Shown in pieces: positions 35,636 through 45,615 of a stretch of 64,000 nt of DNA. The stretch comes from an uncultured Lachnospiraceae bacterium. GTDB lineage: Bacteria > Bacillota > Clostridia > Lachnospirales > Lachnospiraceae. The notes under the pieces are model-generated. The model was not told the origin of the DNA. It was given only the letters and a program-made list of their open reading frames with translations, and ran no database searches. How positions within the stretch are numbered: the first letter of the stretch is position 1; each line of letters opens with the position of its first letter. The DNA lies in the NCBI GenBank assembly GCA_947625755.1, contig CANQPJ010000001.1, forward strand, positions 186,001-250,000. Direction: 5' to 3'. The translations under genes were made by a program, and so were the position numbers.

Positions 35636-36812
35636 ATATTTCTACTCCTCTATATCTCGCTATTGCAGCAACATCTTTGTCTCCACGTCCTGAAACATTA
35701 ATTACAATTACTTTATCCTTATCCAGTGTAGGTGCATATTTCATGGCATATGCAATGGCATGGGAACTTTCAATTGCAGGAATAATTCCCTCAACTCTTG
35801 ATAAATATTCAAATGCTTCCACTGCTTCCACATCTGTAATCGGAACATATGTGGCTCTGCCTGTATCATGCAGATTTGCATGCTCCGGACCAATTCCCGG
35901 ATAATCTAATCCGGCAGAAATAGAATAAACCGGCGCTATCTGTCCGTCATCATTCTGACAGAATAATGACTTCATTCCATGAAAGATTCCTTCTGTTCCA
36001 TTGGCAATGGTTGCTGCATTCTTTGGATTATCTACGCCAAGACCGGCAGCTTCACAGCCAATTAAAGCAACCTCTTTATCTTCAATAAAATGATAAAATG
36101 CACCCATAGCATTGGAACCGCCGCCTACACATGCAATAACTGCATCCGGCAGTTTTCCTTCTGCCTCCATAATCTGCTCTTTTATTTCCCGGCTGATTAC
36201 ACTCTGAAAATCTCTGACAATCGTAGGAAACGGGTGTGGTCCCATAACGGAACCTAACACGTAAAGTGTATCATCCATACGGTTCGTCCATTCCCGCATT
36301 GCTTCATTGACAGCATCTTTCAGCGTCATTGTTCCACTGGTGACCGGATGAACTTTTGCCCCCAGCAATTCCATTCGGAAAACATTAAGAGCCTGACGTT
36401 CGCAATCCTCTTTTCCCATATATATCTCACATTCCATATCCATCAGAGCAGCCCCTGTAGCGGTTGCCACACCATGCTGACCTGCTCCGGTCTCTGCGAT
36501 AACTCTTGTCTTTCCCATCTTCTTTGCCAAAAGAATCTGACCTAAAACATTGTTGATTTTATGGGAACCGGTATGATTTAAGTCTTCTCTCTTTAAGTAT
36601 ATTTTCGCTCCCCCTAAATCTTTGGTCATCTTTTCTGCATAATACAGAAGGGAAGGTCTTCCTGCATAATTATTAAATAATTCCTGTAATTCTTTGTTGA
36701 ATTCCGGGTCATTTTTGTAATGATTATATGCTTCCTCCAATTCGTTTACAGCTGTCATCAGCGTTTCCGGAACATATTGACCGCCATGTATACCAAATCT
36801 CCCTTTGCTCAT
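35628..36812 (-). CDS. trpB: Tryptophan synthase beta chain
   Basis: A 394-residue PLP subunit that joins indole with serine. The PLP lysine is in [15 protein letters not shown] (about residue 85), and the phosphate is held by [12 protein letters not shown] (about 228). The N-terminus is the normal [16 protein letters not shown] form of TrpB1 rather than TrpB2. It follows trpC by 48 bases, where most operons carry trpF. Confidence 0.97.
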   Translation of the reverse strand: MSKGRFGIHGGQYVPETLMTAVNELEEAYNHYKNDPEFNKELQELFNNYAGRPSLLYYAEKMTKDLGGAKIYLKREDLNHTGSHKINNVLGQILLAKKMGKTRVIAETGAGQHGVATATGAALMDMECEIYMGKEDCERQALNVFRMELLGAKVHPVTSGTMTLKDAVNEAMREWTNRMDDTLYVLGSVMGPHPFPTIVRDFQSVISREIKEQIMEAEGKLPDAVIACVGGGSNAMGAFYHFIEDKEVALIGCEAAGLGVDNPKNAATIANGTEGIFHGMKSLFCQNDDGQIAPVYSISAGLDYPGIGPEHANLHDTGRATYVPITDVEAVEAFEYLSRVEGIIPAIESSHAIAYAMKYAPTLDKDKVIVINVSGRGDKDVAAIARYRGVEIYE

Positions 36813-36860
36813 TTTTATTTCCTTTCTTTTCTTTCAAATTCTTTGTTCTGTTTTATTATT

Positions 36861-37634
36861 TTACCGGCTTAACTCCTGTAACATTTCTTTTTTATTTTCT
36901 GCTCTCATAAAAGTTTCCCCAATCAGGACTCCATTTACATGAGCTTTCCGCAGTCGCTTTATATCCTCATTGGTTTGGATCCCACTTTCTGCAATAAATA
37001 AAATGTTATCAGGAACCAGCTTCCTCAACCGCTCGCTATTGCCAATATCCACATGAAATGTTTTCAAGTCACGATTATTGACGCCAATCATTCTGGCGCC
37101 GGATTTAACTGCTTTTTGTATTTCTTCTTCATCATGCGCTTCTACTAAAGCAGACATCCCTAAATTATCGCATATTTTGATATATTCTTCTATAGTTTCC
37201 TGATTCAAAATGGAACAAATTAAAAGAATGCAGGATGCACCGTGTATTTTTGCATCATAAATCATATATTCATCAATAACAAAATCCTTTCGGATTAAAG
37301 GCACAGATACATTTTCACTGATTTCTTTCAGATATTTCTTATCCCCTTTAAAATAATCAGGTTCCGTTAATACAGAAATACAATCGGCACCAGCCCTTTC
37401 ATAATCTTTTGCAATCTGTACATAAGGAAAATCTTCTGCAATAATTCCTTTGGATGGAGAAGCCTTTTTGACCTCGCATATAAAACTAATATCTTCCTTT
37501 GCAATGGCTTTTTCAAATGAAAAATCACCTTTTGGCATATTCACAGCCTGTTGTTTGACAGCCTCCAATGGTATCTGTTGTTTTTCCTTTTCCACTCTTA
37601 TTTTAGTGGCTTCTACTAATTTATCTAAAATCAT
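36861..37634 (-). CDS. trpC: Indole-3-glycerol phosphate synthase
   Basis: A 257-residue single-domain TIM barrel that closes the indole ring. Signatures: FICEVKKASPSKGII (catalytic Lys at about 54-59), VLTEPDYFKGD and IGVNNRDLKTF. The start at 37634 (MILDKL) has AGGAGCAGG upstream; a reading to 37703 would begin inside the trpD end. It is not fused to a TrpF domain: the length is that of TrpC alone. Confidence 0.96.
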   Translation of the reverse strand: MILDKLVEATKIRVEKEKQQIPLEAVKQQAVNMPKGDFSFEKAIAKEDISFICEVKKASPSKGIIAEDFPYVQIAKDYERAGADCISVLTEPDYFKGDKKYLKEISENVSVPLIRKDFVIDEYMIYDAKIHGASCILLICSILNQETIEEYIKICDNLGMSALVEAHDEEEIQKAVKSGARMIGVNNRDLKTFHVDIGNSERLRKLVPDNILFIAESGIQTNEDIKRLRKAHVNGVLIGETFMRAENKKEMLQELSR

Positions 37635-37703
37635 TTTCCTGCTCCTATCTTTGATAAATATATCATGAACAAAACATTTCTGCCTGTCGGCTGTACAAAT
37701 CAT

Positions 37704-38714
37704 CTAGTTATTTGTTGCTCCAATATATTCTTCCAGTTTCTTCAATGCCGCCCCGCTGTCAATCATCTCTCTTGCCACATCAATTGCATCTGCGTATGAA
37801 ATGTTCTCTCTCTGAATATAAATGCAGGCACCGGCATTAAGCAATACTGCGTCTCTCTTTGCTCCCTGTAATTTTCCACTTAAAATATCTTTTGTGATTT
37901 GAGCATTTTCGGCTCCGTCTCCACCTTCCAAGTCTGATTTTTTACAAATCGCAATTCCATAATCTTCCGGATTGATTTCATATAGACGTGTTTTTCCATC
38001 TTTAATTTCACAGACTGTTGTTTTTGCACTCGGTGTAATCTCATCCATTGTATCCTGTCCGAAAACAACCATACCTTTTTTTACCCCAAGTTTTATTAAC
38101 ACCTGGGCAACCGGCTCAACCAGACTTTCCTCATACACGCCGATAATATCGCTTTTTGCATCTGCCGGATTGGTTAAAGGTCCAAGTATATTAAATACCG
38201 TACGAATACCAAGCGCACCTCTTACCGGTCCCACAAAACGCATTGCTGTATGATATTTCTGTGCAAATAAAAAGCAGAATCCTATTTTTTCCAGTATTTC
38301 CTTACTTTTTTCCGGTGATATTGTAATGTCTGCCCCCAATGCTTCCAATACATCTGCCGCACCGGATTTACTGGATACGCCTCTGTTCCCATGCTTTGCT
38401 ATCTTACAGCCCGCAGCAACTGCCACAAAAGCAGATGTAGTTGAAATATTAAAAGTATTTGCCTTGTCTCCTCCGGTACCAACAATCTCCAAAACATCCA
38501 TATCATGTTTCAGCTTCAGTCCATTATCGCTCATCCCTTGGGCAGAACCTGAAATTTCATCAATCGTCTCACCCTTCATTCTAAGAGCCACCAGATATGC
38601 ACTAATCAGTGTATCTGATGTTTCCCCACTCATAATTTCATTCATAACAGTTTTTGCCTCGTCAAAAGTCAGATTCTGTCCCTCTACTAATTTTCCAATA
38701 GCTTCTTTAATCAT
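37704..38714 (-). CDS. trpD: Anthranilate phosphoribosyltransferase
   Basis: A 336-residue enzyme that adds phosphoribose from PRPP to anthranilate. Signatures: VGTGGDKANTFNIST (PRPP site), KHGNRGVSSKSGAADVLEALG and the conserved GPLTNPA segment. The ATG at 38714 has GAGGAGG upstream; an earlier reading to 38732 is not supported. It lies 28 bases after trpG, a separate gene rather than the TrpGD fusion of enterics. Confidence 0.96.
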   Translation of the reverse strand: MIKEAIGKLVEGQNLTFDEAKTVMNEIMSGETSDTLISAYLVALRMKGETIDEISGSAQGMSDNGLKLKHDMDVLEIVGTGGDKANTFNISTTSAFVAVAAGCKIAKHGNRGVSSKSGAADVLEALGADITISPEKSKEILEKIGFCFLFAQKYHTAMRFVGPVRGALGIRTVFNILGPLTNPADAKSDIIGVYEESLVEPVAQVLIKLGVKKGMVVFGQDTMDEITPSAKTTVCEIKDGKTRLYEINPEDYGIAICKKSDLEGGDGAENAQITKDILSGKLQGAKRDAVLLNAGACIYIQRENISYADAIDVAREMIDSGAALKKLEEYIGATNN

Positions 38715-38742
38715 TTTAAAATACCTCCTCATATTTATTTCT

Positions 38743-39312
38743 TTATTTTAAAAAATTTGCAACAATTTTCTTTCCATCCGGCGTTAATACGGACTCCGGA
38801 TGAAATTGTAAACCATATATATCATAATCCCTGTGTTTTACAGCCATAATCTCATGATCTTTTTTGTCAATCGCTATGACTTTTAATTCTTCCGGAATAG
38901 TATCCGGGTTTGCTGACAGGGAATGGTATCTTGCCCCTTGAAACGTTTGGTTCAGACCCTGAAAAATCGGCACATCCTCTAATATGGTTATCTCACTCTG
39001 TTTTCCGTGCATCAATTTTTTTGCATAGGTTACTTCTGCTCCAAACACTTCACATATGCTCTGATGTCCCAGACAGACACCAAGAATTGGATATTCTCCT
39101 TTTAATTTACTCACAACTTCTTCACATATTCCCGCATCTTTTGGTTTTCCGGGACCGGGAGATAATATAATGTGGGAGGGATTTAATTTTCTAATCTCCT
39201 CTATGGTATACTCATCATTTCTCACTACCATCACATCTCCATCTGACAACTCCCCGACCAACTGTACAAGGTTATATGAAAAACTATCATAATTATCAAT
39301 TAGCAATACCAT
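38743..39312 (-). CDS. trpG: Anthranilate synthase glutamine amidotransferase component
   Basis: A 189-residue class I amidotransferase. The catalytic Cys is in GVCLGHQSI (about 77-85), the His and Glu in LQFHPES (about 170), and the oxyanion region in SPGPGKPKDAG. Its start codon shares a base with the trpE stop (TAATG), as expected for a two-subunit enzyme. It could also serve folate synthesis, as in some Gram-positive bacteria; no pab genes are near. Confidence 0.96.
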   Translation of the reverse strand: MVLLIDNYDSFSYNLVQLVGELSDGDVMVVRNDEYTIEEIRKLNPSHIILSPGPGKPKDAGICEEVVSKLKGEYPILGVCLGHQSICEVFGAEVTYAKKLMHGKQSEITILEDVPIFQGLNQTFQGARYHSLSANPDTIPEELKVIAIDKKDHEIMAVKHRDYDIYGLQFHPESVLTPDGKKIVANFLK

Positions 39313-40769
39313 TATTGATTCACCTCGTTTCCTCGCTTAATTGCATCCATCACTGCTCCGGCTTTGTGGGCGCATTCCATATATTCATTTTCCGGAACAC
39401 TGTCTGCCACAATTCCTGCGCCGGCTTGAACAAATACCTTATCTCCCTTCTTTACAGCGGTTCTGATAGCAATACAGACATCTAAATTTCCGGACAAATC
39501 AATATATCCGATAGCACCGCCATATACACCTCTTGGTTCTTTCTCTAATTCATCTATAATCTCGCAGGCTCTGAATTTTGGAGCTCCGGATAATGTTCCT
39601 GCCGGAAGCAGTGCTGATACAGTATCACAGCTATCCTTATCTCCCCGCAGTTTTCCACAGACAGTTGATGCTATATGCATTACCTTGGAAAATCTGTGAA
39701 TCTTCATATAGTCCTGAACATATACGCTGCCATATTCAGCAATTCTTCCAATGTCATTCCTTGCCAAATCCACTAACATATTGTGCTCTGCCAGTTCTTT
39801 TTCATCCTTTAGCAGACCTGCTTCTAATTCCTTATCCTGCTCATCCGTCTTGCCTCTTGGTCTTGTACCTGCTACAGGAAATGTCGTAAGTTTTCCGTCA
39901 ACCAGCTTAACCATTGTTTCCGGTGAGGCTCCGGCTATCTGCATATCTTCCGACTGAATAAAATACATATACGGAGAAGGATTCGTCGTCCTAAGAACCC
40001 GGTAAGCACTCATCAGGCTTCCCTTATAGTCAGCCTCAAATCTTCTGGAAATAACTCCCTGAAAAATATCTCCTTCTTTGATATACCGTTTTGTTTTTTC
40101 AACCATTTCACAATACTCTTCTTTGGAAACATTGCATGTAAATTCTACATTTTCTGTCACATGATTTTCCGGTATCTGTTCCTGTTCCTGAATTAATGCA
40201 ATCATTTTTTCGATTTCCAGCATTGCCGCATTATATCCCTGCTTTCCATCTTTTGCTTTCATGTTGGCAATAATCATGATTTTTTGCCTGTAATGATCAA
40301 AAGCAATAATTTTATCAAATAACATCAGATGATAGTCATCTACATCACTTGCCTTAATCTTTAGTTTAGGCTCGGCATAACCAATCATCTCATACCCGAA
40401 ATACCCGACAAATCCTCCTGTAAAGGATGGCATTCCCTGAATCTTTGGAGATTTATATTTTTCTAACTGTTCTCTTAATCCTTCCATGGGATCCATGGTT
40501 ACAGTTGTTTCAATCTCTCCGCTCTTTTGTGTCACCCTTCCATCTTTACAGGTAATATGAAGTACCGGCTCATATCCGAGAAATGAAAATCTCGCCCACT
40601 TTTCTCCACCTTCTACGCTCTCCAGCAGGAAAAAGTTCTTTCCACACGCTTCCATTTTTCTTAAAAGTGTAATTGGTGTAATTACATCCGCATAAATTTC
40701 CCTGCAAATAGGAATCATACTGTAATCATCTAAAAATCCTTCAATTTCTTCAAAACTCTTTGTCTCCAT
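39312..40769 (-). CDS. trpE: Anthranilate synthase component I
   Basis: A 485-residue chorismate-binding enzyme making anthranilate with TrpG. The chorismate site is shown by [13 protein letters not shown] (about 385-397) and AGAGIVADS near the end. The N-terminus (residues about 25-55, containing [16 protein letters not shown]) holds the LLES-type motif for tryptophan feedback inhibition. It is the first gene of the trp operon, 60 bases below the T-box terminator. Confidence 0.96.
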   Translation of the reverse strand: METKSFEEIEGFLDDYSMIPICREIYADVITPITLLRKMEACGKNFFLLESVEGGEKWARFSFLGYEPVLHITCKDGRVTQKSGEIETTVTMDPMEGLREQLEKYKSPKIQGMPSFTGGFVGYFGYEMIGYAEPKLKIKASDVDDYHLMLFDKIIAFDHYRQKIMIIANMKAKDGKQGYNAAMLEIEKMIALIQEQEQIPENHVTENVEFTCNVSKEEYCEMVEKTKRYIKEGDIFQGVISRRFEADYKGSLMSAYRVLRTTNPSPYMYFIQSEDMQIAGASPETMVKLVDGKLTTFPVAGTRPRGKTDEQDKELEAGLLKDEKELAEHNMLVDLARNDIGRIAEYGSVYVQDYMKIHRFSKVMHIASTVCGKLRGDKDSCDTVSALLPAGTLSGAPKFRACEIIDELEKEPRGVYGGAIGYIDLSGNLDVCIAIRTAVKKGDKVFVQAGAGIVADSVPENEYMECAHKAGAVMDAIKRGNEVNQ

Positions 40770-40828
40770 ATATCCTCCTTCTTCTCTGGCAGGCTATTTT
40801 TGCTATCATATACATTAAAAATAATAAA

Positions 40829-41116
40829 AAAAGCTTTTGTCCCCTTCAAATAAAGGGACAAAAGCTATTATAAACTTCTGCGGTGCCACCCAAATTAATG
40901 TATAACACATTCACTCATAGCATACCATCATATGCTTACCTCTTTAACGGTAGGTATCCGTCAGCATCTACTCACCACAGCGCAACCGACTGCAATATTC
41001 AAGCTGCCCTCTCAAGTCCATTCATTGCCGTTTGTTTGTTGTCTCACACCACCCGACAACTCTCTGAAAAACATCCCAGTCAACTACTTACTCTTGATCA
41101 ACGGTTTAACTATTCT
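40829..41116 (-). ncRNA. T-box riboswitch (tryptophan) before trpE
   Basis: On the minus strand, the conserved T-box GGGTGGCACCGC lies at 40880-40891 and a terminator (arms AGCTTTTGTCCC and complement, T-run) at 40829-40868. Stem I carries the usual AGAGAG..GG.TG.TG.GA pattern (41035-41065) and the specifier loop GAATGGACTTGAG, in which TGG (41018-41020) is the tryptophan codon. When uncharged tRNA-Trp pairs, the antiterminator forms and the trp operon is read. Confidence 0.95.
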
Positions 41117-41122
41117 TTAAAT

Positions 41123-41151
41123 AGTTTAACGCACTCAATTTACAATGTCAA
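41123..41151 (-). promoter_or_regulatory. SigA-type promoter for the trp T-box leader
   Basis: A perfect TTGACA (41146-41151), 17-base spacer and TAAACT (41123-41128) on the minus strand. Transcription should start near 41116. No operator palindrome is seen, so control seems to rest on the T-box. Confidence 0.8.
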
Positions 41152-41172
41152 CATAATTTTTATTCACCGGCT

Positions 41173-43248
41173 TTATTTATTTTTTTCATCCACCTGTGCT
41201 GCCTGTACATCCGGCGGAGCCTGCTCATATCTTGAAACCACATATTCAAAATCAGCGCTTCCTCCCGTGATAGAACGAAGAGATGTGGAATAGCCGTATA
41301 ATTCAAGCATTGGAACTTCCGCTTCAATCACCTGTTTTCCATCTTCAGGAGTCATATTTAATATCCGACCACGTCTCTTGTTCAGATCGCCCATAATGTC
41401 TCCCGAATATTTATCCGGAGCAGTTACTGTGAGCATTGCAATAGGCTCTAACAATATCGGACTTGCTTCCATAAATCCTTTTTTAAATGCCAGTATTGTC
41501 GCCATCTTAAATGCCATCTCGGAAGAATCAACCGGATGATATGAACCGTCAATTAATGTAGCTTTGACGCCAACTACCGGATAGCCTGCCAGTGGTCCTG
41601 ACTTCACACACTCCTGCAGACCTTTTTCTACTGCAGGAAAGAAATTACGCGGTACTGCACCACCAAAAATTTTTTCTTCAAATACATATGGTTTTGATAA
41701 ATCACCGGAAGGTTCAAATTCCATAATAACATCACCGTACTGCCCGTGTCCTCCGGATTGTTTTTTATGCTTTCCCTGCACCTGGGCTTTCTTTCGTATC
41801 GTCTCTCTAAAAGCAATCTTTGGTTTTTCCAGTTCCACTTTTACCTTATATCTGTCTTCCAGTTTTGAAACAGCAATCTGTATCTGCTGTTCTCCGATTC
41901 CATAAAGTAATGATTGCTTATTTTCATCATCAATCACGGATTTTAAAGTCAGGTCCTCAATACATAACTTGGTAAGTGCCTGTGCAATTTTATCTTCATC
42001 TCCCTTATTGACAGGGCGATATGCCATATATGTATAAGGCTTTGACATCGTTGTCGGATGATATTCAATAGGCCACTTGCGTGTAGAGAGTGTGTCTCCC
42101 GTTCTGGTACTGGCTAACTTGCCAATAGCACCAATGTCTCCGGAATATAATTCTGAAACCTCAATAACATTTTTTCCACGCATAACATATAACTTATTTA
42201 ATTTTTCCTCAACATTCTTTGTGGCATTATATACGGTATCTCCAGCTTTCAATATGCCTGTACGAACCTTAACCAATGAATATTTGCCGACAAAAGGATC
42301 CATAATTGTCTTAAAAACATAAGCTGACACCGGCTTTGCATAATCAAAATCTGCAGCAACCTCTTCTCCGGTATCAACATTGGTAGCTTTTTTTAGAACT
42401 TCAGCTTTATCTGCTGATGGAAAATATTTTTCACATGTTTGAAGGAAGCTGTTTACTCCCTGACAGCTCACGCCGGATCCAATCTGAACCGGAACAATAT
42501 CACAGCTTATGACACTTTTTCTTAATGCCTGTGAAATTTCCTGATATGTAAATTCTTCACCCGAAAAATACTTATCCATTAACTCTTCATCGGACTCTGC
42601 AACAGCTTCCATCAACTGTTCCCGAACCGGTTCCAGATCTGCAGTCACGGACTCCGGAATATCCATCTCTTCATAATTTCCGGCGTTATCCATAAATTTA
42701 CGTCCGCTCATTTTTACAACATTCACATATCCGGTTAATTTTTCTCCATCCATAATCGGTAAATGAAATGGCGCAATTTTCTTTCCAAATGTTTCCTTTA
42801 GCTGTTCTACAGTATCCATATACTTGGCATTAGGATCATCCATATTTGTAACGAAAAAAATACGGGGAATCTTTCTCCTTTCACAAATCTCCCACGCCTT
42901 AATCGTACCAACCTCTACACCTGCCTTGCCATTTACGACAATAACAGCTGCGTCTGCTACACTCATGGCATCTTCCATCTGTCCTACAAAGTCAAAATAT
43001 CCCGGTGCATCCAATATATTAATCTTTAAACCGTTCCATTCAACCGGTATAACCGATGCGCTGATGGAAAACTTTCTGTTAATCTCTTCCTTATCATAGT
43101 CAGAAATTGTGTTACCGTCTTCTATGCATCCTTTTCTGGAAATTGCACCTGTAGCAAATGCCACTGCTTCTGCAAGTGTAGTCTTTCCCGCCCCTCCATG
43201 ACCGAGAAATACAACGTTTCTGATATCCGATGTTTTATAAACATTCAT
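41173..43248 (-). CDS. Elongation factor G-like GTPase
   Basis: A 691-residue translational GTPase of the EF-G type, with GHGGAGKTT (P-loop, residues 17-25), DAPGYFDF (DxxG) and TNMDD where EF-G has NKMD. The long C-terminal part has the EF-G domain IV and V pattern (GHGQYGDVIMEFEP, LYGYSTSLRSITGG). It is probably a secondary EF-G (EF-G2 / FusA-like), not the main one, which normally sits in the rpsL-rpsG-fusA-tuf operon. The ATG at 43248 has AAGGAGG; a longer reading to 43368 would cover its own promoter. Confidence 0.9.
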   Translation of the reverse strand: MNVYKTSDIRNVVFLGHGGAGKTTLAEAVAFATGAISRKGCIEDGNTISDYDKEEINRKFSISASVIPVEWNGLKINILDAPGYFDFVGQMEDAMSVADAAVIVVNGKAGVEVGTIKAWEICERRKIPRIFFVTNMDDPNAKYMDTVEQLKETFGKKIAPFHLPIMDGEKLTGYVNVVKMSGRKFMDNAGNYEEMDIPESVTADLEPVREQLMEAVAESDEELMDKYFSGEEFTYQEISQALRKSVISCDIVPVQIGSGVSCQGVNSFLQTCEKYFPSADKAEVLKKATNVDTGEEVAADFDYAKPVSAYVFKTIMDPFVGKYSLVKVRTGILKAGDTVYNATKNVEEKLNKLYVMRGKNVIEVSELYSGDIGAIGKLASTRTGDTLSTRKWPIEYHPTTMSKPYTYMAYRPVNKGDEDKIAQALTKLCIEDLTLKSVIDDENKQSLLYGIGEQQIQIAVSKLEDRYKVKVELEKPKIAFRETIRKKAQVQGKHKKQSGGHGQYGDVIMEFEPSGDLSKPYVFEEKIFGGAVPRNFFPAVEKGLQECVKSGPLAGYPVVGVKATLIDGSYHPVDSSEMAFKMATILAFKKGFMEASPILLEPIAMLTVTAPDKYSGDIMGDLNKRRGRILNMTPEDGKQVIEAEVPMLELYGYSTSLRSITGGSADFEYVVSRYEQAPPDVQAAQVDEKNK

Positions 43249-43339
43249 ATCATATACCTCCTTATAATTTATATTGCACCACTTTCTCCGGTGGTAAATT
43301 GTAATATCCGATGTGCCTTCGCTCACACTATATGTATAT

Positions 43340-43368
43340 ATTTTACTCCATATAATATTCCAATACAA
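43340..43368 (-). promoter_or_regulatory. Promoter of the EF-G-like gene
   Basis: On the minus strand TTGTAT (43363-43368), a 17-base spacer and TAAAAT (43340-43345), giving a leader of about 85 bases. Confidence 0.6.
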
Positions 43369-43413
43369 GAAAGGTTATTTTTTTAACAAAGGGAGATATT
43401 TATCACTTATCTC

Positions 43414-43442
43414 TTGACCATTTAACTTTAAAGCGTTAAACT
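43414..43442 (+). promoter_or_regulatory. Promoter of tyrA
   Basis: TTGACC (43414-43419), a 17-base spacer and TAAACT (43437-43442). The -10 box lies inside the 41-bp palindrome at 43421-43461. Confidence 0.75.
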
Positions 43443-43461
43443 TTAACGTGTTGAAGTTAAA
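43421..43461. promoter_or_regulatory. 41-bp near-perfect palindrome (operator) over the tyrA promoter
   Basis: Centred on C43441, the inner part CGTTAAA-C-TTTAACG is perfect and the outer arms TTTAACTT and AAGTTAAA are complementary; 17 of 20 positions pair over the whole. It spans the -10 box and the start point, so a bound protein would block transcription. I do not recognise it as a known operator. Confidence 0.75.
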
Positions 43462-43515
43462 TAGGATTTATATTTGAAAATCTATCTTTTTTATTTAAAA
43501 ATTAGGAGAATATTT

Positions 43516-44622
43516 ATGAGAAATCCAGACAAATTAACTTATGGTTTTGTAGGAATCGGTCTTATCGGTGGTTCTGTGGCAAAAACGCTGCGCCGAGTGT
43601 ACCCCGGCTGCAAAATTATTGTCTATAATAGAGGTGCCAAACCACGTGTTATGGCTATGAACGATGGCACCGCCAACATTGCCGTAGAACAGGTGGACAA
43701 AACATTTCACGAGTGTGATTATATTTTTCTTTGTACACCGGTAGAACATAATATAAAATATTTAAAAATTTTAAAAGAAATTATAAAAGAAGATTGTATA
43801 ATTACAGATGTAGGAAGTGTAAAAAATAATATTCATGAGGCTGTTTCTGCCTTAAATATGGAATCTAATTTTATTGGCGGTCATCCAATGGCAGGTTCTG
43901 AAAAAACCAGTTATGAATATTCCAATGACAGACTTTTAGAAAATGCCTACTATGCGATTACTCCTACGGATACCGTAGCTGATAAATATGTTGAAGAATA
44001 TACAAAAATAGTGAGTGATATTGGTGCAATTCCTATTCGAATTTCATATCAGGAGCATGACCGCGTAGTTGCTGCAATCAGTCACCTGCCGCATCTTATT
44101 GCTTCCAGTCTTGTAAATTTAGTAAAACACAATGACAGTAAGGCAGAATACATGAAGACGATTGCTGCCGGCGGATTTAAAGATATTACACGAATTGCCT
44201 CTTCTTCCCCTGAAATGTGGGAACAGATTTGTATGACAAACAATGTTAATATCAGCGAAATACTTGGATTATACATTGAAGATTTAAAAAAATTACAAAA
44301 GGAACTGGATATAAAGAATGGGCAGGCTATTAATAATATGATAGCTGAAAGTCGTGATTATCGTGATAATCTGGAAGAACATAATAACAGTATTATACAA
44401 AAAAGTTATAGTATTTTTTGCGATATTATTGATGAATCCGGCGCTATAGCTACCATTGCTACAATTTTAGCCACAAATAGTGTCAGTATTAAAAATATTG
44501 GTATTATTCATAACCGTGAACATGAAGAAGGTGTGTTAAAAATTTCATTCTATGATGAGGCTTCAGCCAATAAGGCTGTAGAGCAGCTGGAACGCCACAG
44601 ATATAAGATTTTTAAGCATTAG
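43516..44622 (+). CDS. tyrA: Prephenate dehydrogenase with C-terminal ACT domain
   Basis: A 368-residue NAD(P)-dependent enzyme of tyrosine synthesis. The Rossmann motif is VGIGLIGGSVAKTL (residues 11-24), the catalytic His lies in GGHPMAGSEKTSY (about 133-145), and the last 70 residues (FCDIIDESGAIATIATIL) form an ACT domain, likely the tyrosine sensor. The ATG at 43516 has TAGGAGA upstream; a reading from 43474 lacks a site. It is a single gene with its own promoter and operator, separate from the trp operon 2.7 kb away. Confidence 0.95.
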   Translation: MRNPDKLTYGFVGIGLIGGSVAKTLRRVYPGCKIIVYNRGAKPRVMAMNDGTANIAVEQVDKTFHECDYIFLCTPVEHNIKYLKILKEIIKEDCIITDVGSVKNNIHEAVSALNMESNFIGGHPMAGSEKTSYEYSNDRLLENAYYAITPTDTVADKYVEEYTKIVSDIGAIPIRISYQEHDRVVAAISHLPHLIASSLVNLVKHNDSKAEYMKTIAAGGFKDITRIASSSPEMWEQICMTNNVNISEILGLYIEDLKKLQKELDIKNGQAINNMIAESRDYRDNLEEHNNSIIQKSYSIFCDIIDESGAIATIATILATNSVSIKNIGIIHNREHEEGVLKISFYDEASANKAVEQLERHRYKIFKH

Positions 44623-44666
44623 TGCAGATTATATGGATATAATGATAAAGTACTCCAAAAAATACA

Positions 44667-44732
44667 GAGGTGCGAAAAAGCAGTTATACTTGCAAATCCG
44701 CACCTCATATGAGAGTTCCCCCGGGGAACTCT
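44667..44732. terminator. Two hairpins between convergent tyrA and rmlA
   Basis: A stem GAGGTGCG / CGCACCTC (44667-44674 with 44699-44706) is followed by a tight GC-rich stem AGAGTTCCCC / GGGGAACTCT (44712-44732) and CTTTATTTTT. The second is a good bidirectional terminator; the role of the first is unclear. Confidence 0.75.
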
Positions 44733-44738
44733 TTATTT

Positions 44739-45614
44739 TTAAAACGTATATCTTTCCAAAACTTTTTTTAGATGATGCCCATAAGGTGATTTTCCGTAGT
44801 TATCAATAGCCTTTTGTAATTCATCATTATCTATCCACCCATTGTTAAAAGCAATTTCCTCCGGTGCGGAGATAATAATTCCCTGAATACTCTCTATCTG
44901 CTTTACAAAAGTTGCCGCATCCAACAGAGATTCCATGGTTCCTGTATCAAGCCATGCAAAACCCCGTCCTAAAAGTTCGACATCCAAAAGGTTTTCTTCC
45001 AAATACATCTTATTTAAATCTGTTATTTCCAGCTCTCCTCTGGCACTTGGTTTTACCTTTTTTGCCTTTTCAACTACATGATTATCATAAAAATACAAAC
45101 CTGTTATTGCAAAATTTGATTTTGGATTTTTTGGTTTTTCTTCTAACGACACAACCTTTAAATTATCATCAAACTCCACAATTCCAAATCTTTCAGGATC
45201 ATCTACCAAATAGCCGAATATTGTCGCTCTTCCCGTATTTTCATATGCTTTTTTTAAACGTTTCACCAGACCATGACCATAAAAAATATTGTCTCCCAGA
45301 ATCATGGCGCAGCTGTCATCTCCGATAAATTCTTCTCCAAGTATAAATGCCTGTGCCAATCCATCCGGAGAAGGCTGTTCCTTATAGCAAAGATGAATGC
45401 CAAATCTGCTTCCGTCTCCCAAAAGATTTTTAAAATTAGGCAAATCCTGTGGTGTGGATATTATAAGAATATCCCGGATTCCGGCAAGCATCAGTGTTGA
45501 TAAGGGATAATAAATCATCGGCTTATCATATATCGGCAGCAGCTGTTTACTTGTAACACTCGTCAGCGGATAAAGTCTTGTTCCGCTTCCACCTGCTAAA
45601 ATAATTCCTTTCAT
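44739..45614 (-). CDS. rmlA: Glucose-1-phosphate thymidylyltransferase
   Basis: A 291-residue nucleotidyltransferase that makes dTDP-glucose. The nucleotide loop is [13 protein letters not shown] (residues 6-18) and the metal site [11 protein letters not shown] (about 107-117), with RFGIVEFD further on. The start is the ATG at 45614 (GGTGG upstream). It is the last gene of the surface-polymer operon; rmlB, C and D are not in the window, so dTDP-glucose must be converted further by enzymes encoded elsewhere. It starts one base before the end of the GT gene. Confidence 0.95.
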   Translation of the reverse strand: MKGIILAGGSGTRLYPLTSVTSKQLLPIYDKPMIYYPLSTLMLAGIRDILIISTPQDLPNFKNLLGDGSRFGIHLCYKEQPSPDGLAQAFILGEEFIGDDSCAMILGDNIFYGHGLVKRLKKAYENTGRATIFGYLVDDPERFGIVEFDDNLKVVSLEEKPKNPKSNFAITGLYFYDNHVVEKAKKVKPSARGELEITDLNKMYLEENLLDVELLGRGFAWLDTGTMESLLDAATFVKQIESIQGIIISAPEEIAFNNGWIDNDELQKAIDNYGKSPYGHHLKKVLERYTF

Positions 45615-45615
45615 A

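Noticed and set aside
40770..41172. trp leader peptide attenuator
   Set aside because: No short frame with tandem Trp codons; the T-box motif and specifier explain the region.
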